A stretch of 64,000 bases of DNA from Streptomyces vietnamensis (lineage in GTDB: Bacteria > Actinomycetota > Actinomycetes > Streptomycetales > Streptomycetaceae). The stretch spans positions 5,026,001 to 5,090,000 of the forward strand of contig NZ_CP010407.1 of the NCBI RefSeq assembly GCF_000830005.1. Direction: 5' to 3'. This document shows positions 51,467 through 60,551 of the stretch, one piece after another (the first letter of the stretch is position 1; every line of letters begins with the position of its first letter). The position numbers and the translations under genes are program-made. Under the pieces are notes generated by a model that was given only the letters and a program-made list of their open reading frames with translations, was not told where the DNA came from and did no database searches.

Positions 51467-51648
51467 TGGCTCGCCTCAAGGTCACGCAGACGAAGTCGTA
51501 CATCGGCAGCAAGCAGAACCACCGCGACACCCTCCGTTCCCTGGGCCTCAAGCGCCTGGGTGACGTGGTTGTCAAGGAGGACCGCCCCGAGTTCCGCGGC
51601 ATGGTGCACACCGTCCGCCACCTCGTGACGGTCGAGGAGGTTGACTGA
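51466..51648 (+). CDS. rpmD: 50S ribosomal protein L30
   Basis: 60-residue large-subunit protein with [20 protein letters not shown] and [12 protein letters not shown] at 51466 overlaps the rpsE stop; rplO starts 1 bp after its stop. Confidence 0.97.
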   Translation: MARLKVTQTKSYIGSKQNHRDTLRSLGLKRLGDVVVKEDRPEFRGMVHTVRHLVTVEEVD

Positions 51649-51649
51649 C

Positions 51650-52105
51650 ATGGCGGAGAACAACCCGCTGAAGGCCCACAACCTCCGTCCCGCCCCGGGC
51701 GCCAAGACCGCCAAGACCCGTGTGGGTCGTGGTGAGGCGTCGAAGGGTAAGACGGCCGGTCGTGGTACGAAGGGCACGAAGGCCCGCTACCAGGTTCCGG
51801 AGCGCTTCGAGGGTGGCCAGATGCCGCTCCACATGCGCCTCCCGAAGCTGAAGGGCTTCAAGAACCCCTTCCGCACCGAGTACCAGGTCGTGAACCTGGA
51901 CAAGCTCACCGCGCTCTACCCGCAGGGTGGCGAGGTCACGGTGGCCGACCTGGTCGCCAAGGGTGCCGTTCGCAAGAACCAGCTCGTCAAGGTCCTGGGC
52001 CAGGGCGAGGTCTCCGTGGCGCTGCAGGTGACGGTCGACGCCGTCTCCGGCTCCGCCAAGGAGAAGATCGCCGCCGCCGGCGGCACCGTCACCGAGCTCG
52101 TCTGA
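51650..52105 (+). CDS. rplO: 50S ribosomal protein L15
   Basis: Late-assembly 23S rRNA protein, 151 residues: [20 protein letters not shown] at the start, then [20 protein letters not shown] and a C-terminal beta domain ending GGTVTELV. Last ribosomal gene of the spc operon before a terminator. Confidence 0.97.
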   Translation: MAENNPLKAHNLRPAPGAKTAKTRVGRGEASKGKTAGRGTKGTKARYQVPERFEGGQMPLHMRLPKLKGFKNPFRTEYQVVNLDKLTALYPQGGEVTVADLVAKGAVRKNQLVKVLGQGEVSVALQVTVDAVSGSAKEKIAAAGGTVTELV

Positions 52106-52130
52106 GACGACTCGATGGCCTGAACATCCG

Positions 52131-52164
52131 ACCGGGGATGCCTCCCAAAAGGGGCATCCCCGGT
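52131..52164 (+). terminator. Intrinsic terminator between rplO and secY
   Basis: 12-bp stem ACCGGGGATGCC/GGCATCCCCGGT with a 10-nt loop, followed by TGGTCGTTCC. Confidence 0.8.
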
Positions 52165-52319
52165 TGGTCGTTCCTAGGGGGGCATGGTCGCCGGTAAGGT
52201 GGCGTGCACTGTCTAGGCTCCGTGCGGTATGCCCGCACGGAATTGATGACCGATACCCAAATCGTCGAACCTCAAGACCGTCACCCTTGACGCATAGCGC
52301 GGGGGTCGCAGGAGGCACC

Positions 52320-53639
52320 GTGCTCACCGCGTTCGCCCGGGCGTTCAAGACGCCCGACCTGCGCAAGAAGCTGCTCTTCACGCTCGCCATCATCGTGCTG
52401 TACCGCCTCGGGGCCCACATCCCGGTACCCGGCGTCAGCTACGAGGCCGTCCAGCAGTGTGTCAAGCAGGCCAGCGAGGGCAACAACAGCCTGTTCGGCC
52501 TGGTCAACATGTTCAGTGGCGGAGCGCTGCTGCAGATCACCATCTTCGCGCTCGGCATCATGCCGTACATCACGGCGAGCATCATCCTGCAGCTGCTGAC
52601 CGTCGTGATCCCCCGCCTCGAAGCCCTCAAGAAGGAGGGTCAGGCCGGCACTGCCAAGATCACGCAGTACACCCGGTACCTGACCGTGGCGCTCGCCATC
52701 CTCCAGGGCACCGGTCTCGTCGCGACCGCCAAGAGCGGTGCGCTCTTCAGCGGCTGCATCGTCGCCGACCAGGTCGTGCCCGACCAGTCGATCTTCACCA
52801 TCGCCACCATGGTCATCACCATGACCGCGGGCACCTGCATCGTCATGTGGCTCGGTGAGCTGATCACGGACCGCGGCATCGGCAACGGCATGTCGATCCT
52901 GATGTTCATCTCGATCGCCGCCGGCTTCCCGGGCGCCCTGTGGGCCATCAAGCAGAGCGGCAAGCTCGCCAAGGGCTGGATCGAGTTCGGCACCGTCATC
53001 CTCATCGGCTTCGTGATGGTGGCCCTCGTGGTCTTCGTCGAGCAGGCCCAGCGACGCATCCCGGTCCAGTACGCGAAGCGCATGATCGGCCGGCGCTCCT
53101 ACGGCGGTACGTCCACTTACATCCCGTTGAAGGTGAACCAGGCGGGTGTGATTCCTGTCATCTTCGCGTCGTCGCTTCTCTACATCCCGGCCTTGATCGC
53201 GCAGTTCTCGAACAGCACCGCAGGCTGGAAGACCTGGATCGAAGCCCACTTCGTCAAGGGTGACCACCCGTATTACATCGCCGCGTACTTCCTCCTGATC
53301 GTGTTCTTCGCCTTCTTCTACGTGGCGATCTCGTTCAACCCCGAGGAAGTCGCGGACAACATGAAGAAGTATGGTGGCTTCATCCCGGGTATCCGGGCTG
53401 GTCGACCTACTGCCGAGTACCTGAGCTACGTGCTCAACCGGATCACTTGGCCGGGCTCGCTGTACTTGGGTCTGATCGCTCTTGTGCCGACGATGGCGTT
53501 GGCAGGCTTCGGTGGCGCAAATGCCAACTTCCCCTTCGGCGGGACGAGCATCCTCATCATCGTGGGTGTGGGGCTGGAGACCGTGAAGCAGATCGAGAGC
53601 CAGCTCCAGCAGCGCAATTACGAAGGGTTCCTCCGCTGA
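52320..53639 (+). CDS. secY: Preprotein translocase subunit SecY
   Basis: Channel-forming subunit of the Sec translocon, 439 residues with ten membrane helices. Recognisable parts: FGLVNMFSGGALLQITIFAL, GIGNGMSILMFISIAAGFPG and the cytoplasmic loop ending RRSYGGTSTYIPLKVNQAGV. GTG at 52320 follows GCAGGAGG by 6 bp. Overlaps adk as TGATG. Confidence 0.97.
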   Translation: MLTAFARAFKTPDLRKKLLFTLAIIVLYRLGAHIPVPGVSYEAVQQCVKQASEGNNSLFGLVNMFSGGALLQITIFALGIMPYITASIILQLLTVVIPRLEALKKEGQAGTAKITQYTRYLTVALAILQGTGLVATAKSGALFSGCIVADQVVPDQSIFTIATMVITMTAGTCIVMWLGELITDRGIGNGMSILMFISIAAGFPGALWAIKQSGKLAKGWIEFGTVILIGFVMVALVVFVEQAQRRIPVQYAKRMIGRRSYGGTSTYIPLKVNQAGVIPVIFASSLLYIPALIAQFSNSTAGWKTWIEAHFVKGDHPYYIAAYFLLIVFFAFFYVAISFNPEEVADNMKKYGGFIPGIRAGRPTAEYLSYVLNRITWPGSLYLGLIALVPTMALAGFGGANANFPFGGTSILIIVGVGLETVKQIESQLQQRNYEGFLR

Positions 53640-54286
53640 TGCGAATCGTCCTCGTCGGACCGCCCGGTGCGGGCAAGGGCACGCAGGCCGCGTACCTCGC
53701 CAAGAACCTGGGCATCCCGCACATCTCTACGGGCGACCTGTTCCGTGCCAACATCTCGCAGGGCACGCCGCTGGGCGTAGAGGCGCAGTCGTACATGAAG
53801 GCCGGCCAGCTCGTGCCGGACTCCGTGACGATCGGGATGGCCGAGGACCGCATGCGCCAGGCGGACGCCGAGGGCGGCTTCCTGCTCGACGGCTTCCCGC
53901 GGAACGTGGCCCAGGCCGAGGCCCTGGACGCGTTCCTCAAGGCCGACGGCATCGAGCTGGACGCGGTCCTGGACCTGGAGGTCCCCGAGGACGAGGTCGT
54001 GAAGCGGATCGCGGGTCGCCGCATCTGCCGCAACGACTCTTCTCACGTCTTCCACGTGTCGTACAACGCTCCGAAGACCGAGGGCGTCTGCGACGCCTGC
54101 GGCGGCGAGCTGTACCAGCGCGACGACGACAACGAGGAGACCGTCCGCCACCGTCTGGCGGTCTACCACACGGAGACCGAGCCGATCATCGACTACTACC
54201 GGGCGCAGAACCTGGTCGAGACGATCTCGGCGCTCGGCAAGGTGGACGAGGTCACCGCCAAGGCGATGGCCGCGCTCAAGAAGTAA
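53639..54286 (+). CDS. adk: Adenylate kinase
   Basis: Catalyses ATP + AMP = 2 ADP, 215 residues, long-lid form. P-loop GPPGAGKGTQAAYLAKNL; AMP site ISTGDLFRANISQGTPLG; DGFPRNVAQA. The lid keeps one CxxC pair (CDACGGELYQRDDD), but the first pair is reduced to one cysteine (CRNDSSHVFH), so zinc binding is doubtful. Terminator at 54301-54341. Confidence 0.97.
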   Translation: MRIVLVGPPGAGKGTQAAYLAKNLGIPHISTGDLFRANISQGTPLGVEAQSYMKAGQLVPDSVTIGMAEDRMRQADAEGGFLLDGFPRNVAQAEALDAFLKADGIELDAVLDLEVPEDEVVKRIAGRRICRNDSSHVFHVSYNAPKTEGVCDACGGELYQRDDDNEETVRHRLAVYHTETEPIIDYYRAQNLVETISALGKVDEVTAKAMAALKK

Positions 54287-54300
54287 CCCCTGGTTCGTTC

Positions 54301-54341
54301 GATACGGCCGCGGTGCCCCTCGGGGGCGTCGCGGCCGTATC
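54301..54341 (+). terminator. Intrinsic terminator between adk and map
   Basis: Outer stem GATACGGCCGCG/CGCGGCCGTATC (12 bp) with an inner GCCCC/GGGGC hairpin, followed by GTTGTTCTGTT. Confidence 0.85.
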
Positions 54342-54383
54342 GTTGTTCTGTTCCCCGTACTCGATGGAAAGGCCGCGGCCACG

Positions 54384-55235
54384 ATGGTGCAGATCAAGAC
54401 CCCCGAGCAGATCGCGAAGATGCGCGAGGCGGGGCTGGTCGTCGCCGCCATCCACGCGGCCACGCGCGAGGCGGCCGTGCCGGGCGCCACGACGAAGGAC
54501 CTGGACGAGGTCGCGCGGAAGGTCATCGCCGACCACGGCGCGAAGTCGAACTTCCTCGGGTACGGCGGCTTCCCCGCGACGATCTGCACCTCGGTGAACG
54601 AGGTCGTCGTCCACGGCATCCCCGACGACAAGACCGTCCTCAAGGACGGCGACATCATCTCGATCGACTGCGGCGCGATCGTGGACGGCTGGCACGGCGA
54701 CGCGGCGTACACCGCCTTCGTCGGCACCGGTCACGCCCCGGAGCTGATCGAGCTCTCCCGGGTGACCGAGGAGTCGATGTGGGCCGGCATCGCGGCCATG
54801 AAGCTCGGCAACCGTCTGGTGGACATCTCGAAGGCGATCGAGACGTACATCAAGAGGCAGCCGCGGCCGGCCGTGGGCGACCACAGCAAGGGCCGCTACG
54901 GCATCATCGAGGACTACGGCGGCCACGGCATCGGCACCGAGATGCACATGGACCCGCACCTGCTGAACTACGTCTCCCGCAAGCGCGGCAAGGGCCCGAA
55001 GCTGGTCCCCGGCCTCTGCCTGGCGATCGAGCCGATGGTCTCCCTGGGCACCCCACAGACGGAGGTCCTGAAGGACGACTGGACGGTCATCACGACGGAC
55101 GGCACCTGGTCCTCCCACTGGGAGCACTCGGTGGCCCTCACGGAGGCCGGCCCCCTGGTCCTCACGGCGGTCGACGGCGGCAAGGCGAAGCTCGCCGAGC
55201 TGGGCGTGACGGCTGCGCCGGACCCGCTGGCGTAG
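54384..55235 (+). CDS. map: Methionine aminopeptidase, type I
   Basis: Removes the initiator methionine from nascent proteins; binuclear metalloenzyme, 283 residues. Metal ligands lie in IISIDCGAIVDGWHGDAAYT (two Asp), DYGGHGIGTEMHMDPHL (His), LAIEPM (Glu) and the C-terminal WEHSVALTE. ATG at 54384. Confidence 0.97.
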   Translation: MVQIKTPEQIAKMREAGLVVAAIHAATREAAVPGATTKDLDEVARKVIADHGAKSNFLGYGGFPATICTSVNEVVVHGIPDDKTVLKDGDIISIDCGAIVDGWHGDAAYTAFVGTGHAPELIELSRVTEESMWAGIAAMKLGNRLVDISKAIETYIKRQPRPAVGDHSKGRYGIIEDYGGHGIGTEMHMDPHLLNYVSRKRGKGPKLVPGLCLAIEPMVSLGTPQTEVLKDDWTVITTDGTWSSHWEHSVALTEAGPLVLTAVDGGKAKLAELGVTAAPDPLA

Positions 55236-55284
55236 CGGATTCGTCTCTCGCGTAATGATCTTCTACGGTGGGCAGACTTCCCGA

Positions 55285-55314
55285 TTCGTCTTTTCCTGGG
55301 GCCTGACGTAGACT
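55285..55314 (+). promoter_or_regulatory. Possible infA promoter
   Basis: TTCGTC (55285-55290) and TAGACT (55309-55314) separated by 18 bp. The -10 is good and the -35 weak. Confidence 0.4.
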
Positions 55315-55323
55315 GATGCGTCG

Positions 55324-55361
55324 GCTCTCGTGTACCCGTGTGCCTGCACACGGCGGCGAGA
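55324..55361 (+). promoter_or_regulatory. infA leader hairpin
   Basis: CCGTGTGC/GCACACGG with a 2-nt loop is nested in CTCTCG/CGAGAG. It lies about 35 bp upstream of the infA start, just after the probable promoter. Confidence 0.5.
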
Positions 55362-55394
55362 GTCGATCAAGGTAGCCGATTCGAAAGGCGAAGC

Positions 55395-55616
55395 GTGGCC
55401 AAGAAGCAAGGTGCCATCGAAATCGAGGGCACCGTGATCGAGTCCCTCCCGAACGCCATGTTCAAGGTGGAGCTCCAGAACGGTCACAAGGTCCTCGCGC
55501 ACATCTCCGGCAAGATGCGGATGCACTACATCCGAATCCTCCCGGACGACCGGGTCGTCGTGGAGCTCTCTCCGTACGACCTGACGCGTGGCCGGATCGT
55601 CTACCGGTACAAGTAG
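55395..55616 (+). CDS. infA: Translation initiation factor IF-1
   Basis: A-site-binding initiation factor, 73 residues, one S1/OB fold: [20 protein letters not shown] and [23 protein letters not shown] start at 55395 after GAAAGGCG. Confidence 0.98.
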   Translation: MAKKQGAIEIEGTVIESLPNAMFKVELQNGHKVLAHISGKMRMHYIRILPDDRVVVELSPYDLTRGRIVYRYK

Positions 55617-55675
55617 ATCTTGCCGTACCCGCCTCCGCGCGGGTGGTGGCACTGACCCGGAGAACCTCACATCCC

Positions 55676-55789
55676 ATGAAGGTCAAGCCGAGCGTCAAGA
55701 AGATCTGCGACAAGTGCAAGGTGATCCGCCGTCACGGCCGGGTCATGGTCATCTGCGACAACCTGCGCCACAAGCAGCGCCAGGGCTGA
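55676..55789 (+). CDS. rpmJ: 50S ribosomal protein L36, zinc-binding form
   Basis: 37-residue protein starting [20 protein letters not shown], with cysteines in CDKC and a later ICDN Cys plus His, the zinc ribbon of the C+ form. GGAG lies 15 bp before the ATG. Confidence 0.96.
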   Translation: MKVKPSVKKICDKCKVIRRHGRVMVICDNLRHKQRQG

Positions 55790-55978
55790 CGCACGCCGAC
55801 CGACCTGCATTTCGCAGTTCTTCGCGCGACGCATAGCAATACGTACATACGCAGAGCCCGTCCGACCGTGTCCCACGGTTGACGGCACCTCCGGCGGGGG
55901 CCGGGGACCCGACCTGTACCTCATACGGCAGCCGGGAACGGTTCTGCAGCAGACCCCCGAGAACACAGGAGCCATTGA

Positions 55979-56359
55979 ATGGCACGCGTTTCCGGTGTTG
56001 ACATCCCGCGCGAAAAGCGTGTGGTGGTCGCACTCACCTACGTCTTCGGCATCGGGCGTACCCGGTCCGAGGAGATCCTCGCCGCTACCGGCGTGAACCC
56101 GTCCACCCGTGTCCGCGACCTTGCCGAGGAAGACCTCGTCAAGATCCGCGAGTACGTGGACGCCAACCTCCAGACCGAGGGTGACCTCCGCCGCGAGATC
56201 GCCGCCGACATCCGCCGCAAGGTCGAGATCGGCTGCTACCAGGGTCTGCGCCACCGTCGTGGCCTGCCCGTCCGCGGTCAGCGCACCAGCACGAACGCCC
56301 GTACCCGCAAGGGCCCGCGTCGCGCCATCGCCGGCAAGAAGAAGCCGGGCAAGAAGTAG
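55979..56359 (+). CDS. rpsM: 30S ribosomal protein S13
   Basis: Head protein bridging to L5 and tRNA, 126 residues: [20 protein letters not shown], and [20 protein letters not shown], ending in a basic tail. The 189-bp gap after rpmJ has no gene. Confidence 0.98.
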   Translation: MARVSGVDIPREKRVVVALTYVFGIGRTRSEEILAATGVNPSTRVRDLAEEDLVKIREYVDANLQTEGDLRREIAADIRRKVEIGCYQGLRHRRGLPVRGQRTSTNARTRKGPRRAIAGKKKPGKK

Positions 56360-56425
56360 TCCTCAGCGGACGCTTGACCAAGCGGTCTTCGCTGTAGGAC
56401 CGACCACCTCCCGTAGGAGAACGAC

Positions 56426-56830
56426 ATGCCCCCCAAGGGTCGTCAGGGCGCTGCCAAGAAGGTGCGCCGCAAGGAAAAGAAGAACGTCGCTCACGGCCAC
56501 GCGCACATCAAGAGCACGTTCAACAACACGATCGTCTCGATCACGGACCCCTCGGGCAACGTGATCTCCTGGGCCTCCGCCGGCCACGTCGGCTTCAAGG
56601 GCTCGCGCAAGTCCACCCCGTTCGCCGCGCAGATGGCCGCCGAGTCGGCCGCTCGCCGCGCGCAGGAGCACGGCATGCGCAAGGTCGACGTCTTCGTCAA
56701 GGGTCCCGGCTCCGGCCGTGAGACCGCGATCCGCTCCCTCCAGGCCACGGGCCTCGAGGTCGGCTCGATCCAGGACGTCACCCCCACGCCGCACAACGGC
56801 TGCCGTCCCCCCAAGCGCCGCCGCGTCTGA
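56426..56830 (+). CDS. rpsK: 30S ribosomal protein S11
   Basis: Platform protein near the E-site mRNA, 134 residues: [20 protein letters not shown] and [20 protein letters not shown]. The usual neighbour rpsD is absent here; in Streptomyces it lies elsewhere. Confidence 0.98.
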   Translation: MPPKGRQGAAKKVRRKEKKNVAHGHAHIKSTFNNTIVSITDPSGNVISWASAGHVGFKGSRKSTPFAAQMAAESAARRAQEHGMRKVDVFVKGPGSGRETAIRSLQATGLEVGSIQDVTPTPHNGCRPPKRRRV

Positions 56831-56954
56831 CGCACGGGCTGCTTGAGCAGGACTCTTCGGGCGGTGCGTCCCCTTGTGGGACGTACCGCCCGTACCCTTG
56901 TAGTACCTGTCGGGCGTCAAATAGTGGGCGTCCACGACTGAAGGAATCACAGAC

Positions 56955-57977
56955 ATGCTTATCGCTCAGCGTCCGTCGCTGACCGAAGAGGTCGTCGACG
57001 AGTTCCGCTCCCGGTTCGTCATCGAGCCGCTGGAGCCGGGCTTCGGCTACACCCTCGGCAACTCCCTCCGCCGTACCCTCCTCTCCTCGATCCCGGGTGC
57101 CGCTGTCACCAGCATCCGCATCGACGGTGTCCTGCACGAGTTCACCACCGTGCCGGGCGTCAAGGAGGACGTCACCGACCTCATCCTCAACATCAAGCAG
57201 CTGGTCGTCTCCTCGGAGCACGACGAGCCGGTCGTGATGTACCTGCGCAAGCAGGGCCCGGGTCTGGTCACCGCCGCCGACATCGCGCCCCCGGCCGGTG
57301 TCGAGGTCCACAACCCCGACCTCGTTCTGGCGACCCTGAACGCCAAGGGCAAGCTGGAGATGGAGCTGACCGTCGAGCGCGGTCGCGGCTACGTCTCCGC
57401 CGTCCAGAACAAGCAGGTCGGCCAGGAGATCGGCCGCATCCCGGTCGACTCCATCTACAGCCCCGTGCTGAAGGTCACCTACAAGGTCGAGGCGACCCGA
57501 GTCGAGCAGCGCACCGACTTCGACAAGCTCATCGTCGACGTCGAGACCAAGCAGGCCATGCGCCCGCGTGACGCCATGGCGTCCGCCGGCAAGACCCTGG
57601 TCGAGCTGTTCGGTCTCGCCCGCGAGCTGAACATCGACGCCGAGGGCATCGACATGGGCCCGTCCCCGACGGACGCCGCCCTCGCCGCCGACCTGGCGCT
57701 GCCGATCGAGGAGCTCGAGCTCACCGTTCGCTCGTACAACTGCCTCAAGCGTGAGGGCATCCACTCCGTGGGTGAGCTCGTCGCCCGCTCCGAGGCCGAC
57801 CTGCTCGACATCCGCAACTTCGGTGCGAAGTCGATCGACGAGGTCAAGGCGAAGCTGGCCGGCATGGGCCTCGCGCTGAAGGACTCGCCGCCCGGATTCG
57901 ACCCGACCGCTGCCGCTGACGCCTTCGGCGCCGACGACGACGCGGACGCGGGCTTCGTCGAGACCGAGCAGTACTAA
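56955..57977 (+). CDS. rpoA: DNA-directed RNA polymerase subunit alpha
   Basis: Dimerises to start RNA polymerase assembly, 340 residues. N-terminal domain (1 to about 230) contains [20 protein letters not shown]; the C-terminal domain (about 250-315) has [20 protein letters not shown] and the [18 protein letters not shown] helix-hairpin-helix, which binds UP elements and activators. Acidic tail at the end. Confidence 0.98.
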   Translation: MLIAQRPSLTEEVVDEFRSRFVIEPLEPGFGYTLGNSLRRTLLSSIPGAAVTSIRIDGVLHEFTTVPGVKEDVTDLILNIKQLVVSSEHDEPVVMYLRKQGPGLVTAADIAPPAGVEVHNPDLVLATLNAKGKLEMELTVERGRGYVSAVQNKQVGQEIGRIPVDSIYSPVLKVTYKVEATRVEQRTDFDKLIVDVETKQAMRPRDAMASAGKTLVELFGLARELNIDAEGIDMGPSPTDAALAADLALPIEELELTVRSYNCLKREGIHSVGELVARSEADLLDIRNFGAKSIDEVKAKLAGMGLALKDSPPGFDPTAAADAFGADDDADAGFVETEQY

Positions 57978-58028
57978 GAGCTCGGGACCGACGGTCCAGA
58001 TTTGGCTGCGGACCGGCTTCGGCTGGTC

Positions 58029-58062
58029 GCGCAGTTCCCCGCGCCCCTAACGGGGCGCGGGG
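58029..58062. repeat. Streptomyces-type dispersed GC palindrome
   Basis: CCCCGCGCCCC and GGGGCGCGGGG form an 11-bp perfect stem with a TAAC loop, preceded by CGCGCAGTT. I recall GCAGTTCCCCGCGCCCC-type units as very frequent in Streptomyces intergenic DNA. Here it sits between rpoA and rplQ and may end or attenuate transcription. Confidence 0.6.
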
Positions 58063-58140
58063 TCTCCGACGGGTGACCGCCCGCTCGGACACTGACATCG
58101 GTACCTCACACGGCCGGTGCAGATCACAAGGAGAAACACC

Positions 58141-58611
58141 ATGCCGCGTCCCGCGAAGGGTGCCCGCCTCGGCGGTTCCGCCGCGCACGAGAAGCTGCTC
58201 CTCGCCAACCTGGCGAAGTCGCTCTTCGAGCACGGCCGCATCACCACGACCGAGGCCAAGGCCCGTCGCCTGCGTCCGGTCGCCGAGCGCCTGATCACCA
58301 AGGCGAAGAAGGGCGACATCCACAACCGTCGCCTGGTGCTGCAGACGATCACCGACAAGGGCATCGTCCACACCCTCTTCACCGAGATCGCCCCGCGTTA
58401 CTCGGAGCGTCCGGGTGGCTACACCCGCATCACCAAGATCGGCAACCGTCGTGGCGACAACGCCCCGATGGCCGTGATCGAGCTGGTCGAGGGCGAGATC
58501 GCCAAGAAGGCGACCGTTGCCGAGGCCGAGGCCGCCACCAAGCGCGCCGTCAAGGAGGCCGACGAGGCCGCCGCCGTCGAGGCGACCGAGGACGAGGCGA
58601 AGGACGCGTAA
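58141..58611 (+). CDS. rplQ: 50S ribosomal protein L17
   Basis: Tunnel-exit protein, 156 residues: [20 protein letters not shown] and [20 protein letters not shown]. The last 45 residues are an Ala/Glu-rich helix ([20 protein letters not shown]), an actinomycete extension. ATG 58141 follows AAGGAGA. Confidence 0.97.
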   Translation: MPRPAKGARLGGSAAHEKLLLANLAKSLFEHGRITTTEAKARRLRPVAERLITKAKKGDIHNRRLVLQTITDKGIVHTLFTEIAPRYSERPGGYTRITKIGNRRGDNAPMAVIELVEGEIAKKATVAEAEAATKRAVKEADEAAAVEATEDEAKDA

Positions 58612-58636
58612 GCGTTTTTCGTACGTTTCTCGTGAG

Positions 58637-58666
58637 CGGGCCCGTACCCCCTGGGGTGCGGGCCCG
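58637..58666 (+). terminator. Intrinsic terminator between rplQ and truA
   Basis: 14-bp stem CGGGCCCGTACCCC/GGGGTGCGGGCCCG (one T-G pair) followed by TTCCGTTGTG. Confidence 0.75.
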
Positions 58667-58704
58667 TTCCGTTGTGTGTGACGTGTGTTTGAGAGGATCT
58701 TCGC

Positions 58705-59565
58705 GTGAGCGATGACGTGCAGGACGGGTTCGTACGGGTACGCCTTGACCTTTCGTACGACGGCAAGGACTTCTCCGGCTGGGCCAAGCAGGCCCAGGGG
58801 CAGCGGACCGTACAGGGCGAGATCGAGGACGCCCTGCGGACCGTGACCCGGTCCAAGGAGACGTACGAGCTGACCGTCGCCGGCCGGACCGACGCCGGGG
58901 TGCACGCGCGCGGCCAGGTCGCCCACGTCGACCTGCCCGTGGAGCTGTGGGCCGAGCACCGGGACAAGCTGCTGCGGCGGCTCGCGGGGCGGCTCTCGCA
59001 CGACGTGCGGGTGTGGTCGGTGGAAGAGGCCCCCGCCGGGTTCAACGCGCGGTTCTCCGCCATCTGGCGCCGCTACGCCTACCGCGTCACCGACAACCCC
59101 GGCGGCGTCGACCCGCTGCTGCGCGGGCACGTGCTCTGGCACGACTGGGCCCTCGACATGGACGCCATGAACGAGGCCGCCACCGCGCTCGTCGGCGAGC
59201 ACGACTTCGCCGCGTACTGCAAGAAGCGCGAGGGCGCCACCACCATCCGCACGCTCCAGGTGCTGCGCTGGGAGCGGCGGGACGACGGGATCCTGGAGGC
59301 GACCGTCAAGGCGGACGCCTTCTGCCACAACATGGTCCGCTCGCTCGTCGGCGCCCTGCTCTTCGTCGGCGACGGCCACCGGCCGGTCGACTGGCCCGGC
59401 AAGGTGCTCGCCGCCGGCGTGCGGGACTCGGCCGTCCACGTCGTACGGCCGCACGGCCTCACCCTCGAAGAGGTCGGCTACCCGGAGGACGCGCTGCTCG
59501 CCGCGCGCTCCAAGGAGGCGCGCAACAAGCGGTCACTCCCCGGAGCCGGCGGCGGCTGCTGCTGA
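58705..59565 (+). CDS. truA: tRNA pseudouridine(38-40) synthase
   Basis: Isomerises uridines 38-40 in the anticodon arm of several tRNAs, 286 residues. Catalytic Asp63 lies in [19 protein letters not shown]; further conserved parts are [16 protein letters not shown] and [22 protein letters not shown] start at 58705 follows GAGAGGA. Its last 33 bases overlap the convergent gene at 59533. Confidence 0.95.
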   Translation: MSDDVQDGFVRVRLDLSYDGKDFSGWAKQAQGQRTVQGEIEDALRTVTRSKETYELTVAGRTDAGVHARGQVAHVDLPVELWAEHRDKLLRRLAGRLSHDVRVWSVEEAPAGFNARFSAIWRRYAYRVTDNPGGVDPLLRGHVLWHDWALDMDAMNEAATALVGEHDFAAYCKKREGATTIRTLQVLRWERRDDGILEATVKADAFCHNMVRSLVGALLFVGDGHRPVDWPGKVLAAGVRDSAVHVVRPHGLTLEEVGYPEDALLAARSKEARNKRSLPGAGGGCC

Positions 59566-60504
59566 GGCCTGGGCGCGGCCCCGGGCGTAGATCTGGTTGA
59601 AGGCGAAGGTGCCGAGGTCGTCGCTGGACTGGAAGACCGGCTTGTCGGCCTTGGTGACCTTCTTGCCGTTGGCGAAGCCGGCCTGGGTGAAGTACGCGTA
59701 CCGGCCGATCGCGTTCGAGCGGCGCAGGCAGACCGTGGCGTGGCAGAAATCACCCACGCCCCCGCCCACCAGGGGCGCGATGCCGCCGGTGGCCTGGTCC
59801 TTCGCCTTCTGGGCCGCCGCCTCGGACGGGAAGACGGCGACGCCGACGGTGATCGCCACGCCGTCCTTCACGTAGGTGGCGCGCAGCACCCGCTGGCAGC
59901 CGTTCCGCTTCAGGACCGTGCCGAGGCCGCCCTGGGTGACGGCCGCGCAGTCGGTCGTGGCGGAGGTCGTGCCCTTCTTGTACGCGCGGCCGTTCATGCT
60001 CATCTTCTTGCCCGGGAAGAGGCCCTCGGCGGTGAGCGGGGCCTTGTCCTTCTTCGGGTCCGAGATGTAGTCCTTCGGGTTCGGCGGGGGCGGCGGCGCC
60101 ACCGACGAGAACGTCGGCTCGGGGGTCGGCGTGCCGGTGGGGGAGACCGTGCCGGTGGGGAGCGGGCCGTTCTTGGCCTCGTCGTTCTTCTTGTTGGTGC
60201 TCACGACGGCGGTCGCGACGATCGCGCCCACGGCCACCGTGGCCAGGACCCCGCCGACGATCAGCAGGAGGCGCTTGCGGCGGCCGCGCGAGGCCGAGGC
60301 GTCGGCCAGGGCGCCCCAGTCGGGGGTGTCACCGCTGCCCTGGGCGCCCGGGAAGGGGTTCGGCTGCTGGGGCGGTGGATACCCGTAGCCCGGCTGCTGC
60401 CCGTTCCCCTGCTGCGGCGGGTACCCGTACCCGGGCTGCTGTCCGTACCCCTGCTGCCCCTGCTGCTGCGGCTCCTGCGGCCACTGCGGTCCCCCAAAGC
60501 TCAT
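59533..60504 (-). CDS. Membrane-anchored extracytoplasmic protein with Gly/Pro/Gln/Tyr-rich N-terminus
   Basis: A 323-residue protein of unknown function. Residues 1-55 are a cytoplasmic low-complexity region with [11 protein letters not shown] repeats. One membrane helix follows (about 77-100, [20 protein letters not shown]), then a Thr/Pro linker and an exported domain with cysteines in [22 protein letters not shown]. The layout is common among Streptomyces membrane proteins. TAGGAT lies 7-12 bp before the chosen ATG (60504), so the message may be nearly leaderless; an ATG at 60513 is possible. Confidence 0.75.
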   Translation of the reverse strand: MSFGGPQWPQEPQQQGQQGYGQQPGYGYPPQQGNGQQPGYGYPPPQQPNPFPGAQGSGDTPDWGALADASASRGRRKRLLLIVGGVLATVAVGAIVATAVVSTNKKNDEAKNGPLPTGTVSPTGTPTPEPTFSSVAPPPPPNPKDYISDPKKDKAPLTAEGLFPGKKMSMNGRAYKKGTTSATTDCAAVTQGGLGTVLKRNGCQRVLRATYVKDGVAITVGVAVFPSEAAAQKAKDQATGGIAPLVGGGVGDFCHATVCLRRSNAIGRYAYFTQAGFANGKKVTKADKPVFQSSDDLGTFAFNQIYARGRAQASAAAAAGSGE

Positions 60505-60551
60505 GCCGCGCATCCTAAACCGGTTGGGCCGGGCCCAGGCGGGCGGTGACA

